Positions 11,041 to 23,902 of a stretch of 64,000 bases of DNA are shown one piece after another. The notes under the pieces were generated by a model, which saw only the letters and a list, made by a program, of their open reading frames with translations, did not search any database and was not told the origin of the DNA. This DNA is from Oreohelix idahoensis (lineage: Eukaryota; Mollusca; Gastropoda; Stylommatophora; Oreohelicidae), in the NCBI GenBank assembly GCA_024509875.1, contig JAMPIV010019839.1, positions 1 through 64,000 of the forward strand, read 5' to 3'. The number at the start of each line of letters is the position of its first letter. Position 1 is the first letter of the stretch. The translations under genes and the position numbers were made by a program.

Positions 11041-14000
11041 ATCGCCAGCGTCTTCTTTTCATATCTTGTTCCCCAGTCGCTTGTCTGACTTGTCGTCAAT
11101 TCCACATTAGTGATCTTATCATATCTTCCTTTCCCCAGTCGCTTGTCTGACTTGTCGTGCAATTCCACATTTAGTGATCTTATTATATCTTGTTCCCACA
11201 GACGCTTGTCTGACTTGTCGTCAATTCCACACTTAGTGATCTTATCATATCTTGTTCCCCCCAGTCGCTTGTCTGACCTTGTCGTCAATTCCACATTAGT
11301 GGATCTTATCATATCTATTGTTCCACAGACGCTTGTCTGTACTTTTCCGTCAATTCCAAAATTAGTGAATCCTTATACATAACATGTTCCCCAGTCCCTT
11401 GGTCTGACTGTGTGGTCAATTCCCACATTAGCCATTAGTGAATCTTTATCAATATCTTGTTCCTCTCAGAAACGCCTTATGTCTGACTGGTCGTCAATTC
11501 CACATTAGTGGATCTTATTCATATCTTGTTCCACAGACGCTAGTCGGACTGGTCGTTAATTCCACAATTAGTGAGGCTTAGCATATCTGTCTCCACAGAC
11601 GTTTGGTCTGGACTGGTCGTCCAATTCCACATTAGTGATCATTATCATATCTTGTTCCAACAGGACATGGCTAGTACTGACTGGTAGTCAATTCCACAAT
11701 AGTGATCCTTATATCATCTCTTTGATCCACAGGACGCTTGTCTGAACTGTTCGTCAATTCCACTATTGAGGTGATCTTATCATATCTTGTTTCCCCAGAC
11801 GCTTTGTCTGACGTAGTCGGTCAATTTCCACATTAGTGATCTTATCATATCTTGTTTCCCCAGTTCCGCTTGTCCTGACTGGTCGTCAATTCCACATTAG
11901 TGATCTTAATCATATCTTTGTTCCTCAGACGCTTGTCTGGACTGGTCTTCAATTCCATCATTAGTGATCTTATCATAACTTGTTTCCATAGGGGTACGCT
12001 TGTCCCTGACTGGTCGTCAATTCCAACATTAAGTGTTCTTATCCGATATCTTGTTCCCGCAGAACGCTTGTCTGACTGGATCGGTCAATTCCACATTAGT
12101 GATCTCTTATCATATCTTTGTTTCCATCACGTTTGTATGACTGGTCGTCAATTCCACATTAGTGATCTTATCATATCTTGTTCCCCAGTCGCTTGTAAGT
12201 GACTGGTCGGTCAATTCCAGCATTAGTGATCTTCATCATATCTTGTGCAACAGGACCGCTAGTCTGAAACTGGTCGTCAATTCCACATTAGAGATCTTAT
12301 CATATCTTGTTCACACAGACGCTTGTCTTGACTTGTCCGTCAATTTCCACCATTAGTGGGTATCTTATCAATATCTTGTTCCACTAGACTCTTGTCTGGA
12401 ACTTGTCCGTACAATTCCACAAATTAGTGATCCTTATCATAACCTTGTTCCACAGGGGACGCTTGTCTGGACTGATCGTCAATATTCCACATTAGTGATC
12501 TTATCAAATATCTTGTTCCCCTGTCGCTTGTCTGACTGGTTCGGTCAATCCCAATTAGTGTTTCTTATTCATATCTTGTACCACAGACGCTGTCTGACTG
12601 GTTCGTCAATTCCATTCCACATTAGTGATCTTATTCATTTCTTTGTTCCCACAGGACGCTTGCATGACTAGCCGTCAATTCCCACATTAGTGATCTTATC
12701 ATATCTTGTTTCCACAAGTACCGATTGGTCTGACTTGTCGTCAATTGTCACATTAGTGATCTTATCATATTCTTGTTCCATCAGGACGTAGTCTGAGACC
12801 TGGTCGTCAGTTTCCTACATAAGTGATCTTATCATGTCTTTGTTCCCACAGTCGCCCCATGTCATGACATTGTCCGTCATATCCAACAATTTGTGAATCT
12901 TATCATATCTTGTTCCCCTGTCGCTTGTCTGGACTGGTCGTTTCAATTCCAAATAATGTGATCTTTATCAATATCTTGTACCACAGACGCTAGGTCAGGA
13001 CTGGTCGTCAATACCACATTAGTGATCTTATCATATCTTGTTCCACAGGACGCTTTGTCTGACTTGGGTCCCGTCAATTACCACATTAGTAATCTTATCA
13101 ATATCTTGTTCCACCGTACGCTTGTCTGACTTGTCGTCAATTCCACTTCTAGTGAATCTTATCATATCTTGTTCACACGGACGCAAAGTCCTAGACCTTG
13201 TCCCGTGAATTCCACCATTAATGATCTTAATACATATCTTGTTCCCCAGTCGCTTGTCCTGACTGGTCCTTCCAATTTGCAACATTAGTGATATCTTATC
13301 ATATCTTGTTCCGCAGGACGCTTAGTCCTGACTTGGTCGTCAATTCCACATTAAGTGATGCTTATCATAAACTTGTTCCACAGAACGCTAGGTCTGGACT
13401 GGTCCGTGCCAACTTCCACATTAGTTGATCTTATCATATCTTGTTCCACCAGACCTTGTCTGACTTGGTCGTCTAATTCCACAATTAGTGATCCTTATCA
13501 TTATTTTTGTTCCACAGGGACGCTTGTCCTGACTTGTCTCAATTCCCACATTAGTGATCTCATCATATCTTGTTCCCACAGACGGTGCTAGTCTTGATTT
13601 GTCGTCAAATTCCACAATTATTGATCTTATCAGATCTTGTTTCCCCAGTCGCTTGTCTGACTGGTTCGTATCAATTCCACATTAGTGATCTTAATCATAT
13701 CTTGTTTCCTCACAGGGGAAACGGCTAGTCTGACTGGTCGTCCAATTCCACATTAGTGGAATCATATCATATTCCTTGTTCCACATACGCTTGTCCTGAC
13801 TGGTCGTGAAATCCACATTAGTGATCTTAATCATACCTTGTACCCCAGGACTCTTGTCTGAGAACTGGTCGTCAATTCCAAGCATAAGTGATCTTATCAT
13901 ATCTTATTGTCCCCAGTAGCTTGTCCTGACTGGTCGTCAATTTCCACATTAGTGGATCTTTATCATATCTTGTTCCCCAGTCGGCTTGTCTGGACTGGTC

Positions 14001-14096
14001 GATGCCCAACTTCCACATATTAGTGATCTTATCATATCTTGTTCCACAGAAAAACGCTAGTCCTGACTTGGTCGTCAATTTCACATTAGTGATCTT
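11041..14096 (-). repeat. 60-bp satellite, left inverted array
   Basis: About 50 units of a 60-base repeat in the orientation opposite to 14111-17030. Nearly every unit carries one or more extra bases, often a doubled base, so the period wanders. The unit includes cttatcatatcttgttcc and cagacgcttgtctgac, with a small inverted motif agacgcttgtct. Confidence 0.95.
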
Positions 14097-14110
14097 ATCA
14101 AGATCCTGAA
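14097..14110. other. Centre of palindrome (14-base spacer)
   Basis: The 60-bp satellite runs in one orientation up to ...gatctt at 14096 and in the opposite orientation from aagatc at 14111. The two satellite edges can pair directly, leaving about 14 unpaired bases. The orientation switch is abrupt and falls inside a satellite unit. Confidence 0.9.
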
Positions 14111-17030
14111 AAGATCACTAATGTGAAATTGACGCCAGTCAGACTCAGCGTCTGTGGAAAACAAAGATATGATAAGATCACTAATGTGGAATTTGACGAC
14201 CAGTATCAGGACAAGCCGACTGGGGAACTAAGATTTTATAAGATCACTAATGTGGAATTGACGACCAGTCAGACAAGCGACTGGGGAACAAGATATGATA
14301 AGATCACTAATGTGGAATTGACGGACAGTCAGACAAGCGTCTGGGGAACAAGTATGATAAGATCACTAATGTGGAATTTCACGGACGCAGTCAACAAGGC
14401 GTCTGCTGGAACAAGGTTTATATGATAAGATCACTAATGTGGAATTCACGACCAGTCAGACTAGCGTCTGTGAAAACAAGATATGATAAGATCACTAATG
14501 TGGAATTGACGACAGTCAGACAAGCGACTGGGAACAAGTTTTGATAAGATCAATATGTGGAATTGACGACCAGTCAGACAAAGCGATGGGGAACAAGATA
14601 TGATAAGATCACTAATGTGGAATTAGACGACAAATCAGGACTAGCGTTCTGTTGAACAAGATTGATGAGATCACTAAATGTGGAATTGACGACAAGTCAG
14701 ACAAGCGTCTGTGGAACAAAATATGATTAAGATCACTAATGTGGAATTGACGACAAGTCAGACAAGCGTCTGTGGAAACAAGATATGATAAGATCCACTA
14801 ATGTGGAATTGACGACCAGTCAGACTAGCGTCCTGTGGAACAAGATATGATAAGATCACTAATGTGGAATTGACGACAAGTCAGACTAGCGTACCCTGCG
14901 GAAACAAGATATGATAAGATCACTAATGTGCAATCGAACACCAGTCAGAGAATCGCCTGGGGAACAAGATATGTTAAGATCATTAATGTGGAATTCACGA
15001 CAAGTCAGACTTGCGTCCGTGGAACAAGATATGATAAGATCACTAATGTGGAATTGACGACCAGTCAGACAAGCGACTGTGGAACAAGATATGATAAGAT
15101 TACTAATGTGGAATTTGACGACAAGTCAGACAAGCGTCTGTGGAACAAGATATGATAAGATCACTAATGTGGAATTGACGACCAGTTCAGACAGGACTAG
15201 CGTCTGTGGAACAAGATATGATAAGATCACTAATGTGGAATTGACGACCAGTCAGACAAGCGACTGGGGAACAAGATATGATAAGATTCACTAATGTGGA
15301 ATTGACGACAAGTCAGACAAGCGACTGGGGAACAAGACATGATAAGATCACTAATGTGGAACTGACGACCAGTCAGACTAGCGTCTGTGGAACAAGATAT
15401 GATAAGATCACTAATGTGCAATTGACGACAAGTCAGACAAGCGTTCTGTGGAACAAGATATGATAAGATCACTAATGTGGAATTGAACGGCTAGTCATGC
15501 AAAGCGTCTGTGTAACAAGATATGATAAAATCACTAATGTGTAATTGACGACCAGTCAGACAAGCTTCTGTGGAACAAGATATGATAAGATCACTAATGT
15601 GGAATTGACGACCAGTCAGACAAGCGACAGGGGAACAAGATATGATAAGATCACTAATGTGAAATTGACGATCAGTCAGACAAGCGTCTGTGGAACAAGG
15701 TTTGATAAGATCACTAATGTGGAATTGAACGACAAGTCAGACAAGCGTCTGTGGAACAAGATATGATAAGATCATAATGTGGAATTGACGACAAGTCAGA
15801 CAAGCGTCTGTGGAACAAGATGGAATTGACGATAACTATCCACTTAATGTGGAAATGACGACCCAGTCAGACTAGCGTTTCTGTGGAACAAGATATGATA
15901 AGATCACTAATGTGGAATTGACGACCAGTCAGACAAGCGACTGGGGTCAGACAAGCGTTGTGGGGAACAAGATATGATAAGATCACTAATGTGGAATTGA
16001 CGACCAGTCAGACAAACGTCTGTGAAACAAGATATTGATAAGATCACTAATGTGGAATTGACAAGCGACCAGTCTAAGACAAGGCGTCTGGGGAACAAGA
16101 TATGATAAGATCACTAATGTGGAATTGACGTCAGACAGTCAGACAAGCGTTCTAATGTGGAACAAGATATGATAAGATCACTAATGTGGAATTGAAGACC
16201 AGTCAGACAAGCGTCTGAGGAACAAGATATGATAAGATCACTAATGTGGAATTGACGACCAGTCAGACAAGCGACTGGGGAACAAGATATGATAAGATCA
16301 CTAATGTGGAATTGACGACTAGTCAGACAAGCGTCTGGGGAACAAGATATGATAAGATCACTAATGTGGAATTGACGACCAGTCAGACAAGCGTCTGTGG
16401 AACAAGAGATGATAAGATCACTATTGTGGAATTGACGACCAGTCAGACTAGCGTCTGTGGAACAAGATATGATAAGATCACTAATGTGGAATTGACGACC
16501 AGTCAGACAAACGTCTGTGGAACAAGATATGCTAAGCTCACTAATGTGGAATTAACGACCAGTCCGACTAGCGTCTGTGGAACAAGATATGATAAGATCA
16601 CTAATGTGGAATTGACGACCAGTCAGACAAGCGTCTGAGGAACAAGATATGATAAGATCACTAATGCTAATGTGGAATTGACCACCAGTCAGACAAGCGA
16701 CTGGGGAACAAGATATGATAAGATCACTAATTTGGAATTGACGACAAGTCAGACAAGCGTCGTGTGTGAACAAGATTAATGATAAGATCACTAATGTGGA
16801 ATTGACGACAAGTCAGACAGCGACTGGGAAATATATGAGTAAGATCACTAATGTGGAATTGACGGACAAGTCAGACAAGGTCTGTGGAACAAGATATAAT
16901 AAGATCACTAATGTGGAATTGAACGACAAGTCAGACAAGCGACTGGGGTAACAAGATATGATAAGATCACTAATGTGGAATTGACGACAAGTCAGACAAG
17001 CGGACTGGGGAACAAGATATGAAAAGAAGA
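14111..17030 (+). repeat. 60-bp satellite, right array
   Basis: About 48 units with an exact 60-base register over long stretches (clearest at 16241-16640). The unit runs gatcactaatgtggaattga, cgaccagtcagacaagcg, tctgtggaacaagatatgat, aa. Two variants alternate irregularly: gcgactggggaac and gcgtctgtggaac. As 60 is divisible by three, some frames stay open as a 20-residue repeat. These are by-products of the period, not proteins. Confidence 0.96.
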
Positions 17031-17525
17031 CGCTGGCGATGGATAGGACACACATACTGAAGAAACCTATTTGATAGTATTTTAAAGGCAGTTCTTGTTC
17101 TGGGATCCTCAAGGTAAGATTAGGAAACTCTTTACAGAGCAATACAAGAGGAGGGCAATCTGATCATCAGAAGCGGTCCCCCGTCGATTAAGAGTTTCGG
17201 CCCCTTAATCTCCTTTACACTCTAAAGAGGGAGGGCCCACTTGGGATCATGACTTCCCAAGTTTCAGCCTACCTGTTGAATAGAGAAAGACCGAAGAACA
17301 CACGGAGACGGAACCTTTGAGACATAAATAAAGAGATGAGGGTGACATGGGAAGACATTGAGCTGATGGCACGGGGCAGAAAGATTTGCCATGAGATTGT
17401 AGAAGTCCTATGTTCCTTGTGGAGCTGAAGTGTGATGATGATGATGATGATGATGATAATGATGACAGGAGAGCGTGGTGTATTGACGCAGCCACGTGAT
17501 ATAATATATGACCACTGGTGACGAC
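17031..17525. other. Spacer between satellites, right arm
   Basis: Inverted copy of 10526-11040, with a TGA microsatellite at 17432-17465. No gene seen. Confidence 0.65.
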
Positions 17526-18650
17526 TAACCATAAGTAAACTAACTACGAGTATAACAGTACATAGTGAAGTGATCAGATGTCTTGATTATCACAATTACT
17601 AAACTAACTATAACAGTACATAGTGAAGTAATCACTTGTCTTGCCTATCATCATTACTAAACTAACTATAACAATACATAGTGAACTGATCAAATGTCTT
17701 GCCTATCACTATTACTAAACTAACTATAACAGTACATATAGTGAAGTGATCAAATGTTTCTTGCCTATCACCATTACTAAACTAGTTTAACAGTACATAG
17801 TGAAATGATTCAAACGTCTTTCCTATCACCATTACTAAAACTATCTACAACAGTACATAGTGAAGGTGTCAAAATGTCTTGCCTATCACCATTAGTAAAC
17901 TATGGTACATAGTGATGTAGTCCAATGTCTTTGCCTATCACCATTACTAAAACTAAATATTAACTGTACATTGTGAAGTGATCATCATATGTCTTGCCTA
18001 TCACCATTACTAAACTAACTATAAACAGTTTATAGTGAAGTGATCAAATTTCTTGCCTATCACCATTACTAAACTAACTTATAACAGTAACATCTAGTGA
18101 AGTGATCAAATGTCGTGCCTATCACTCCATTACTAAACTAAAACTATAACAATATATATGGTGACGTTGTCAAATGTCTTTGCCTATCCAACCAGTACTA
18201 AACTAAGTATAACAGTACATAGTGAACTGATCAAATGTCTTGCCTATCACCATTGCTGAAATACTATAAGAGTACATAATGAGGTGGTCAGATGTCTTGC
18301 CTATCGCCATTAGTAACGCAACTACAACAGCACAGAGTGAAATGATCAAATGTCTTGTCTATCACCCATTTATAAAGCTAACTATAAAAAGGTAACAAAG
18401 TACATTAATGAAACTGATTCAAATGTCTTGGCTATCACCATTTAGTAAACTAAATATAACATGTACATAATAATGTGGTTAAATATTTTGCCTATCACCA
18501 TTAGTAACGTTACAATAACAGCACATAGTGAAGTAATCAACTGTGTCTTGCCTATCATCATTACTAAACTAACTATAACAATACATAGTGCCAATGATCA
18601 AATGTCTTTGCCTATCACCATTACTAAACTAACTATAACAGTACATAGTC
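17526..18650. repeat. 58-bp satellite, right arm, main block
   Basis: Inverted counterpart of 9413-10525, with recurring words cttgcctatcaccattacta and aactaactataacagtacat. Confidence 0.92.
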
Positions 18651-18651
18651 T

Positions 18652-19025
18652 CTTCTTCTTCGATCCTTAACCACCGACCGTCAAAGCAGTCAGTGGCCAT
18701 CACGCCTAGTGGCGTCTTGTAGGGCAACAACAAATTGATTCCACTTTGCACGGTCGGTGGCCATCCCTCGTACAGCGCCCCAACCCCGGTTCATTCCCTG
18801 CATCCCAGCCTCCACAGTCCTCCGCCAAGTTGTTTTTGGTCGGCCTCTCTTTCGCTTTCCTTCAGGTGTCCAAAGCATAGCTGTTCTCGTGATGGCATCG
18901 GGGTCTCTTCTGAGGACATGACCAACCCAGCTCCAGCGTCTGCCAGCTATGATGGCGTGCATGTCCTCTTGCTCGCTACGAGCAAGCAGATCTCGGCTGG
19001 TGATGGTACATAGTGACGTTGTCAA
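18652..19025 (-). mobile_element. RTE-like LINE 3' end, right arm
   Basis: The minus-strand frame 18690-19025 (111 residues) is intact: [42 protein letters not shown], then ATDRAKWNQFVVALQDATRR and stop, followed by the gaagaagaaga tail at 18651-18665. This is the C-terminal domain that follows the reverse transcriptase in RTE-type LINEs. The polymerase and endonuclease are missing, as expected of 5' truncation on insertion. It lies within the 58-bp satellite. Confidence 0.88.
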
Positions 19026-19242
19026 ATGTCTTGCCTATCACCATTAGTAAACTAACTATAACAGTAGATAATGATGTGGTTAAATGTCTTGCCTATCACC
19101 ATTAGTAACGTAACTATAACAGTACATGGTGAAGTCATCAAATGTCTTGCCTATCAACATTAGTAACGTAACTATAACAGTACATAGTGAAGTCATCAAA
19201 TTACTTCCCTATCACCATTAGTAACGTAACTATAACAGTACA
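19026..19242. repeat. 58-bp satellite, right arm, block next to X
   Basis: About four units carrying gtaacgtaactataacagta, mirroring 8813-9049. Confidence 0.88.
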
Positions 19243-19469
19243 ATACTTGTCGTAGATTTATGATAGGGGAATTAAGACTTGGGTTGGTCCCTTCTGAATA
19301 GATTTAGAATGAGTGATAGCCACAGTGAGAGATGATGGTAGAAATAGATTTCCACGAGTGAGATGGTAGAAATTTATAGAGGTTGCCCCGGAAAGCTAGA
19401 ATCTTCTCTCTCTCCGCCTATCTTCTACAACAGATCCAGAGGAGTCAGACAGTCTATAAACTATATATA

Positions 19470-21165
19470 TTAATATATATTACCACTCACGTGCACACAC
19501 ACAAACAAATTTGACGACATGTAGACACACACACATGGGAAATCTATAACAATGATTATACAGATATTTGGGAACGAGCTGACCCGACACACTGATTAAG
19601 TTCATGGGAATTTTTTAATTATCAGAAAAATTCCATCACAACACATAAAAATTACATCAAAGCATATACATAAATAGTAAAAAAAAGTCAACAAAAATGC
19701 TACAAGAATGATAGACCCACAGTATGATCCTTTCCCTCGATGTATGCCCACAGTCCTGTTAGAAGAAAGTGATAGCCCCAAGGAATCAAGGATACGTTAG
19801 CAGTAATCTAATGATTTTCCCCTTTTAAAGGTATGAACAGACTTAGATATTAGTATGATCTATCCTAAGGAAAAGTATCTTGTTTGCAACAAAACTTGCA
19901 TAAAGAAATTACAAAGTGGGTGAAATTTGGTATACCATAAAAGAAGAGTCACTCGTTCCTGCTTTCTCTCGGTTCATTCATCAGGGCCCTGTCTCACACA
20001 ACCTTACCTACAATCGTGCTGGCGTTCGCCGTCTTGCGCACGTTATGACACAATCTGTTTTATCGTTTGATGAAGTGGATACCCAGCTCTGCAGAGCTTG
20101 GTTTCATCCAATTTGTCTGGGGAGCGTTCTCTTCAGGCGATAATTTTGTTCAGATTTTAAGTTAGTGTCACTTTATCAGTTCAGGTAAGAATTAGTTTTC
20201 AATCGGGCTCACAGGATCAGAAACACGAGGTTTCCACTACTTAGGAACAATGTCAGGTTTGTAACTTCGATCAAAAGGTAAAAAAATTCTTGGTCACACC
20301 ACAAGTTGACATAATTTGCGGAACGTTACTGTTTGTAATAGTTTACTTGCCACAAGGGCTGAACTGTACTTAAGTTTTCTCTGGAAGAATAAAATCTGGC
20401 GGAATATAATTTATTCTGCTTTCCACTGAAACACGTCACTAGAAAATAATACAGACTATATTTTAATTCTCTCTGCACAAAAGAACTAGTGAAATATGGA
20501 ATAAGCGATTTAACACTTTAAACACTTCACGAAATACTAGATATCTAATATATAATATTTACCTCCGCACAGAACTACAGATTAATACCACGAACTAGAA
20601 TCATTCAATATAATGGTAGTCTAGAACTCGGCAAAGATTGCCCAAAAACTAAAGACTTTTCAGTACACAAGATATTCTTCAAGCCTGGCGATCTGTCTAC
20701 TGCAGATTTAGGAGTACGAATGAAAATCTAGTTTCAAACTCTGGTTAATATCTTAAACCAGACAAAAGATCCCACTATTTCCAAAAACCCGATCTCTCCC
20801 CTTTCCTAACACCCATGTACCTTAGACGCTGGACATAACATGCCAAACGCGTCTTAGACACCTCACGCTAACGAAGCTGGCCGAGAGTGCCGTGACAGAG
20901 GAAATTACCAGACAAATGTCTCATTCTGCGCCGTGCAGATGTCGGTTATCCCACCTCACGCCGGAGAAACGTTCGTGTCAGGTGAAAAATGCTAGACCAA
21001 AAGTCTGCTCCTATGTCTGAGTATGAAACATAATCACACATCTCGTCTGACTGACATCTACGTAACACGGCTGTTTGTGCCCTATACCAGAGCGCTCTTT
21101 TGGTTTCGGTGACCGGAATTCTGACACCGGGTATAAAATTTTCGTGTGCACCGTAAAAGACTATT
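19470..21165. other. Non-coding interior of X, right copy
   Basis: Mirror of about 6680-8560. The frame at 19916-20143 is open here but altered in the left copy and in the third X copy, so it is not supported as a gene. Confidence 0.55.
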
Positions 21166-21284
21166 TAAGTTTTGCGGGGAAAATCAGCTGATGTGTGTGT
21201 AAAATCAGTAAAATATAAATCATTACACACTCGTTCTCCCAACGGGCTGATCACCCGTTTGCCAGTCACTTTGATTACGGAAAC

Positions 21285-21445
21285 AACGACAAACGGATTG
21301 ATTTGTCGTTGCCCTAAAGACGCCATTAGGCGTGATGGGAACAACGGCAGAGAAAATATATTCGCTGTTGCCCTTAAGACTCCACTAGGCGTAATGGCCA
21401 CTGACTGCTTTGCCGGTCGTTGGCTAAGGACGGAAGAAGAAGAAG
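21285..21445 (+). mobile_element. RTE-like LINE 3' tail inside X, right arm
   Basis: Contains two tandem-like copies of a short motif (gttgccctaaagacgccatt and gttgcccttaagactccact) followed by ccactgactgctttgccggt and a gaagaagaagaag tail. It has the same 3' end type as the LINE fragment at 18652-19025, in opposite orientation. Confidence 0.65.
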
Positions 21446-22675
21446 ACACACTCGTTCTGGAGAAACACAGCGCTAAAATTCTTTTGTGTACTATAACTTT
21501 GTTCTCTGCTCTATTTTTGATTGCATTTTTGTTTGTTTGAAATTAGTTTTGACGGAGTTACAGACTTTTGAAAACAGCGTCATCATTTGAGGAAATTCAT
21601 AAAATAAGTAATCTTTTTATTAATTTAATATCTAAAAATCGGCCCATTCGTTTGAGTTTATAATTATAAAGACTTCTCGAAGGGAAGCCAAAGATTATTT
21701 CCACATACTTTTTTTTTTAGTTTCATATCTTGAGAATGTGTGGTAGTCAGTTTTGTGAATTTGGCATTACAAGAACAAGCATATTGTCACCAGATTTTAT
21801 AGCATTTAAATTACTGTAAACGCAATTCCTGATACTCACAAATCTTAAATAAGGTTGTAAAAAAATAACTTTTTGTAAAGCACCATCTGTTTTTGCATTT
21901 TCATTCATTTATAATGATATTTAGCTACGTATATAAGCGTCAGAAAACATGTAAATCTATAGATAGATTACTTCCACATACTTTGTTCTATCTTTCAAGT
22001 CTTGTTAACCTTGTATTTATAATATGCATTTTTTTTAAATTGTGTGTGAGATAAGGACTGTTCCATTAGTGTTCTTTGGTAGACAATCCTGTGCACACGA
22101 CGGCTGCCAAAGAATTCTAAGTAACTGTTTGTATATCTTCTTTCATTCACAGATAAAGCATTCTACATCCTGGTGTTAGACTTGATAGTCCCAAATATTC
22201 CTCTATCTTTATACATACACAAGTAAACTATACTACATAACAACGAAATGGAACATACTGTTTTGCATCATATGAATTGTGCCAGTGCACTGTGCAGAGC
22301 CTGTGGCAAGAGAGCATTAACTTCCAAAACAACACGTTCAATTCAGAAAGCACTGAACTGTTCTAATTACGTTAATGATCTGTTCTTTGTGTTAGGGAAT
22401 TAACGTGTCAGATGATAAACCCACACAGCATTCGACTATATTTTGTAAGAAGTGTTACTTACGAATACAAAACTCAAAAAGGAGGCATAATGAGAAGTGT
22501 CTTGAAACAGCCAAGTTACTATCGGAAAACAGTCAGCACATCTGGAAAGACTAAAACCATAATTTAACTATAAGTGAATGTCAACTGTGCAATTGTGTTG
22601 CAAAGACATCTTTTGGTGTTTTAAAAACAAAAAGCTGCTCTATCTCCTGTGATGTTCTTTCTGACCCCTCCATGT

Positions 22676-22795
22676 CTAGTCAGTCATTTAGCTGTAGTCA
22701 GTCAGTTAGTTTGTAGTCAGTCAATTAGCTGTAGTCAGTCAGATAGTTGTAGTCAGTCAGTTAGCTGTAGTCAGTCAGTTAGCTGTAGTCAGGAT
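22676..22795. repeat. Simple tandem repeat of gtagtcagtcagttagct type
   Basis: About seven copies of a roughly 16-base unit ahead of the X reading frame; inverted copy of 4925-5055. Confidence 0.8.
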
Positions 22796-22819
22796 AGCTC
22801 TGTACAGTAGGAGGTTGAT

Positions 22820-23591
22820 GTGCCTGCCCACATTAGTGATGCTATTGTTCAACTGGAGGTTGATGTGCCAGCTCACATTAAAGGCGATACCATTATTCAT
22901 TTGGAGGTGGATAACACTACTCACCCTAGCATGCCAGTTTTTGTTGCCACATCTACACCTACCAAGTCAGTTATACATACGACAAGTACATCCACCTCGC
23001 CTGTCTTCAAAAGCGACATCATAGTACAACAGTTACTTGCTAAACCACCTTCACAACCACTAACACAAAAGGAAGAACCCCTATTCACATCCATTGTTAG
23101 AAAAAAACTAGAAACAGCAAAAAGTAATATCATAAAATGCAAAACCAGAGGACAGCCTATTGTACTACAAAAAACTAATTAAACATAGAAGAGAAACATC
23201 AGTCACCAGAACGCCAACAAAACGTAAGCGATCTCAATTGCTCCACACTGTTAGAAAACATATTGCTGGAACATCAACTGATTCATTAGACCTGCAGCAG
23301 GCACATGAACTACAACGCTGTTCAGAAACGTCACGTCAGGAAATTTGCAGGAAAGCAGGCATTGAAAGTAGAGTTAGAATATCCAAAGAATTAGCAATAG
23401 CCATGAAGGAAACAGTAGGTCTTACGTGGGCACAGGAGAGAAAACAGAGAAGATTGAAAATTGAAAGACGCGCCAGCGGTATTAAAAATATAACTTCACA
23501 ATTAAAATTTATAATGGAAACTCATTTGTTACAAATTTCTCCATCTGTGAATGTACAGATTCATCCTATAATTAAGCCCTATCAAAAGTAA
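22820..23591 (+). pseudogene. Unrecognised ORF of element X, right copy (frameshifted)
   Basis: Two overlapping frames, 22820-23182 (120 residues) and 23160-23591 (143 residues), look like one gene split at an A6 run near 23171; one fewer A would join them. The first part is Thr/Ser/Pro-rich and opens with a repeated VxVPAHI motif. The second is basic (RRETS, TPTKRKRSQ) with a helical stretch ISKELAIAMKETVGLTWAQ. The 3' end is shortened relative to the left-arm copy. No family was recognised. A DNA-binding or transposition protein of X is a reasonable inference only from its location and charge. Confidence 0.5.
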
Positions 23592-23902
23592 ACATCGCCA
23601 CATGTTTTTCCCATTAGGAAGTTGACCACGTGACCTCTGTCAAGTGGGCTATAAATAGCGTGGTCGGGGGAAAAAGGGGAAATAACTAAAAGATCGCTGG
23701 CAAACAGCCGTGGTAATAGAATGCGTATCAGTATGAGAAGGAAAAACGGTAAAGTGAGAATGGGAAAGAAAATATTTTTCGCAAACGAACGAATGCGAAA
23801 AATACAGGAAAAGGATAAAAGAGCGATAATAAGGTAGAGGATACGGGTAGAAAAGAAAGAATATAGAAAATTTATTGATCATAATCTCTATGCGACAATA
23901 GT

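Larger units (their letters stand above)
1..14096. repeat. Left arm of giant imperfect palindrome
   Basis: Read in reverse complement, this stretch matches 14111-26668 landmark by landmark: gypsy integrase fragment, 22-bp tandem repeat, SINE, 53-bp satellite, element X, 58-bp satellite with an RTE LINE tail, spacer, 60-bp satellite. The match continues to base 1, so the arm extends outside the window. The arm is about 1.5 kb longer than its partner. Part of the excess is discrete: about 660 bp at 3410-4075 and about 460 bp at 950-1395. The rest is diffuse single-base insertions. The symmetry is seen directly; its biological reality is uncertain. Confidence 0.93.
19248..23897. mobile_element. 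Element X, right-arm copy
   Basis: Inverted copy of 3038-8807 with the same TGTCG...CGACA termini, flanked by atact (19243-19247) and atagt (23898-23902). Length is 4650 bp. Compared with the left copy it lacks about 660 bp next to its reading frame, near 23570, and has far fewer scattered extra bases. The plus-strand frame 22820-23591 is its main coding content. Confidence 0.78.

Noticed and set aside
14123..16951. Many open frames with repeats such as DKITNVELTTSQTS
   Set aside because: They follow from the 60-bp satellite period, which is a multiple of three; the repeat is open on both strands and the unit is non-coding elsewhere.
8813..17030. CRISPR-like array
   Set aside because: Whole units repeat without unique spacers, and the context is eukaryotic. 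These are satellites.
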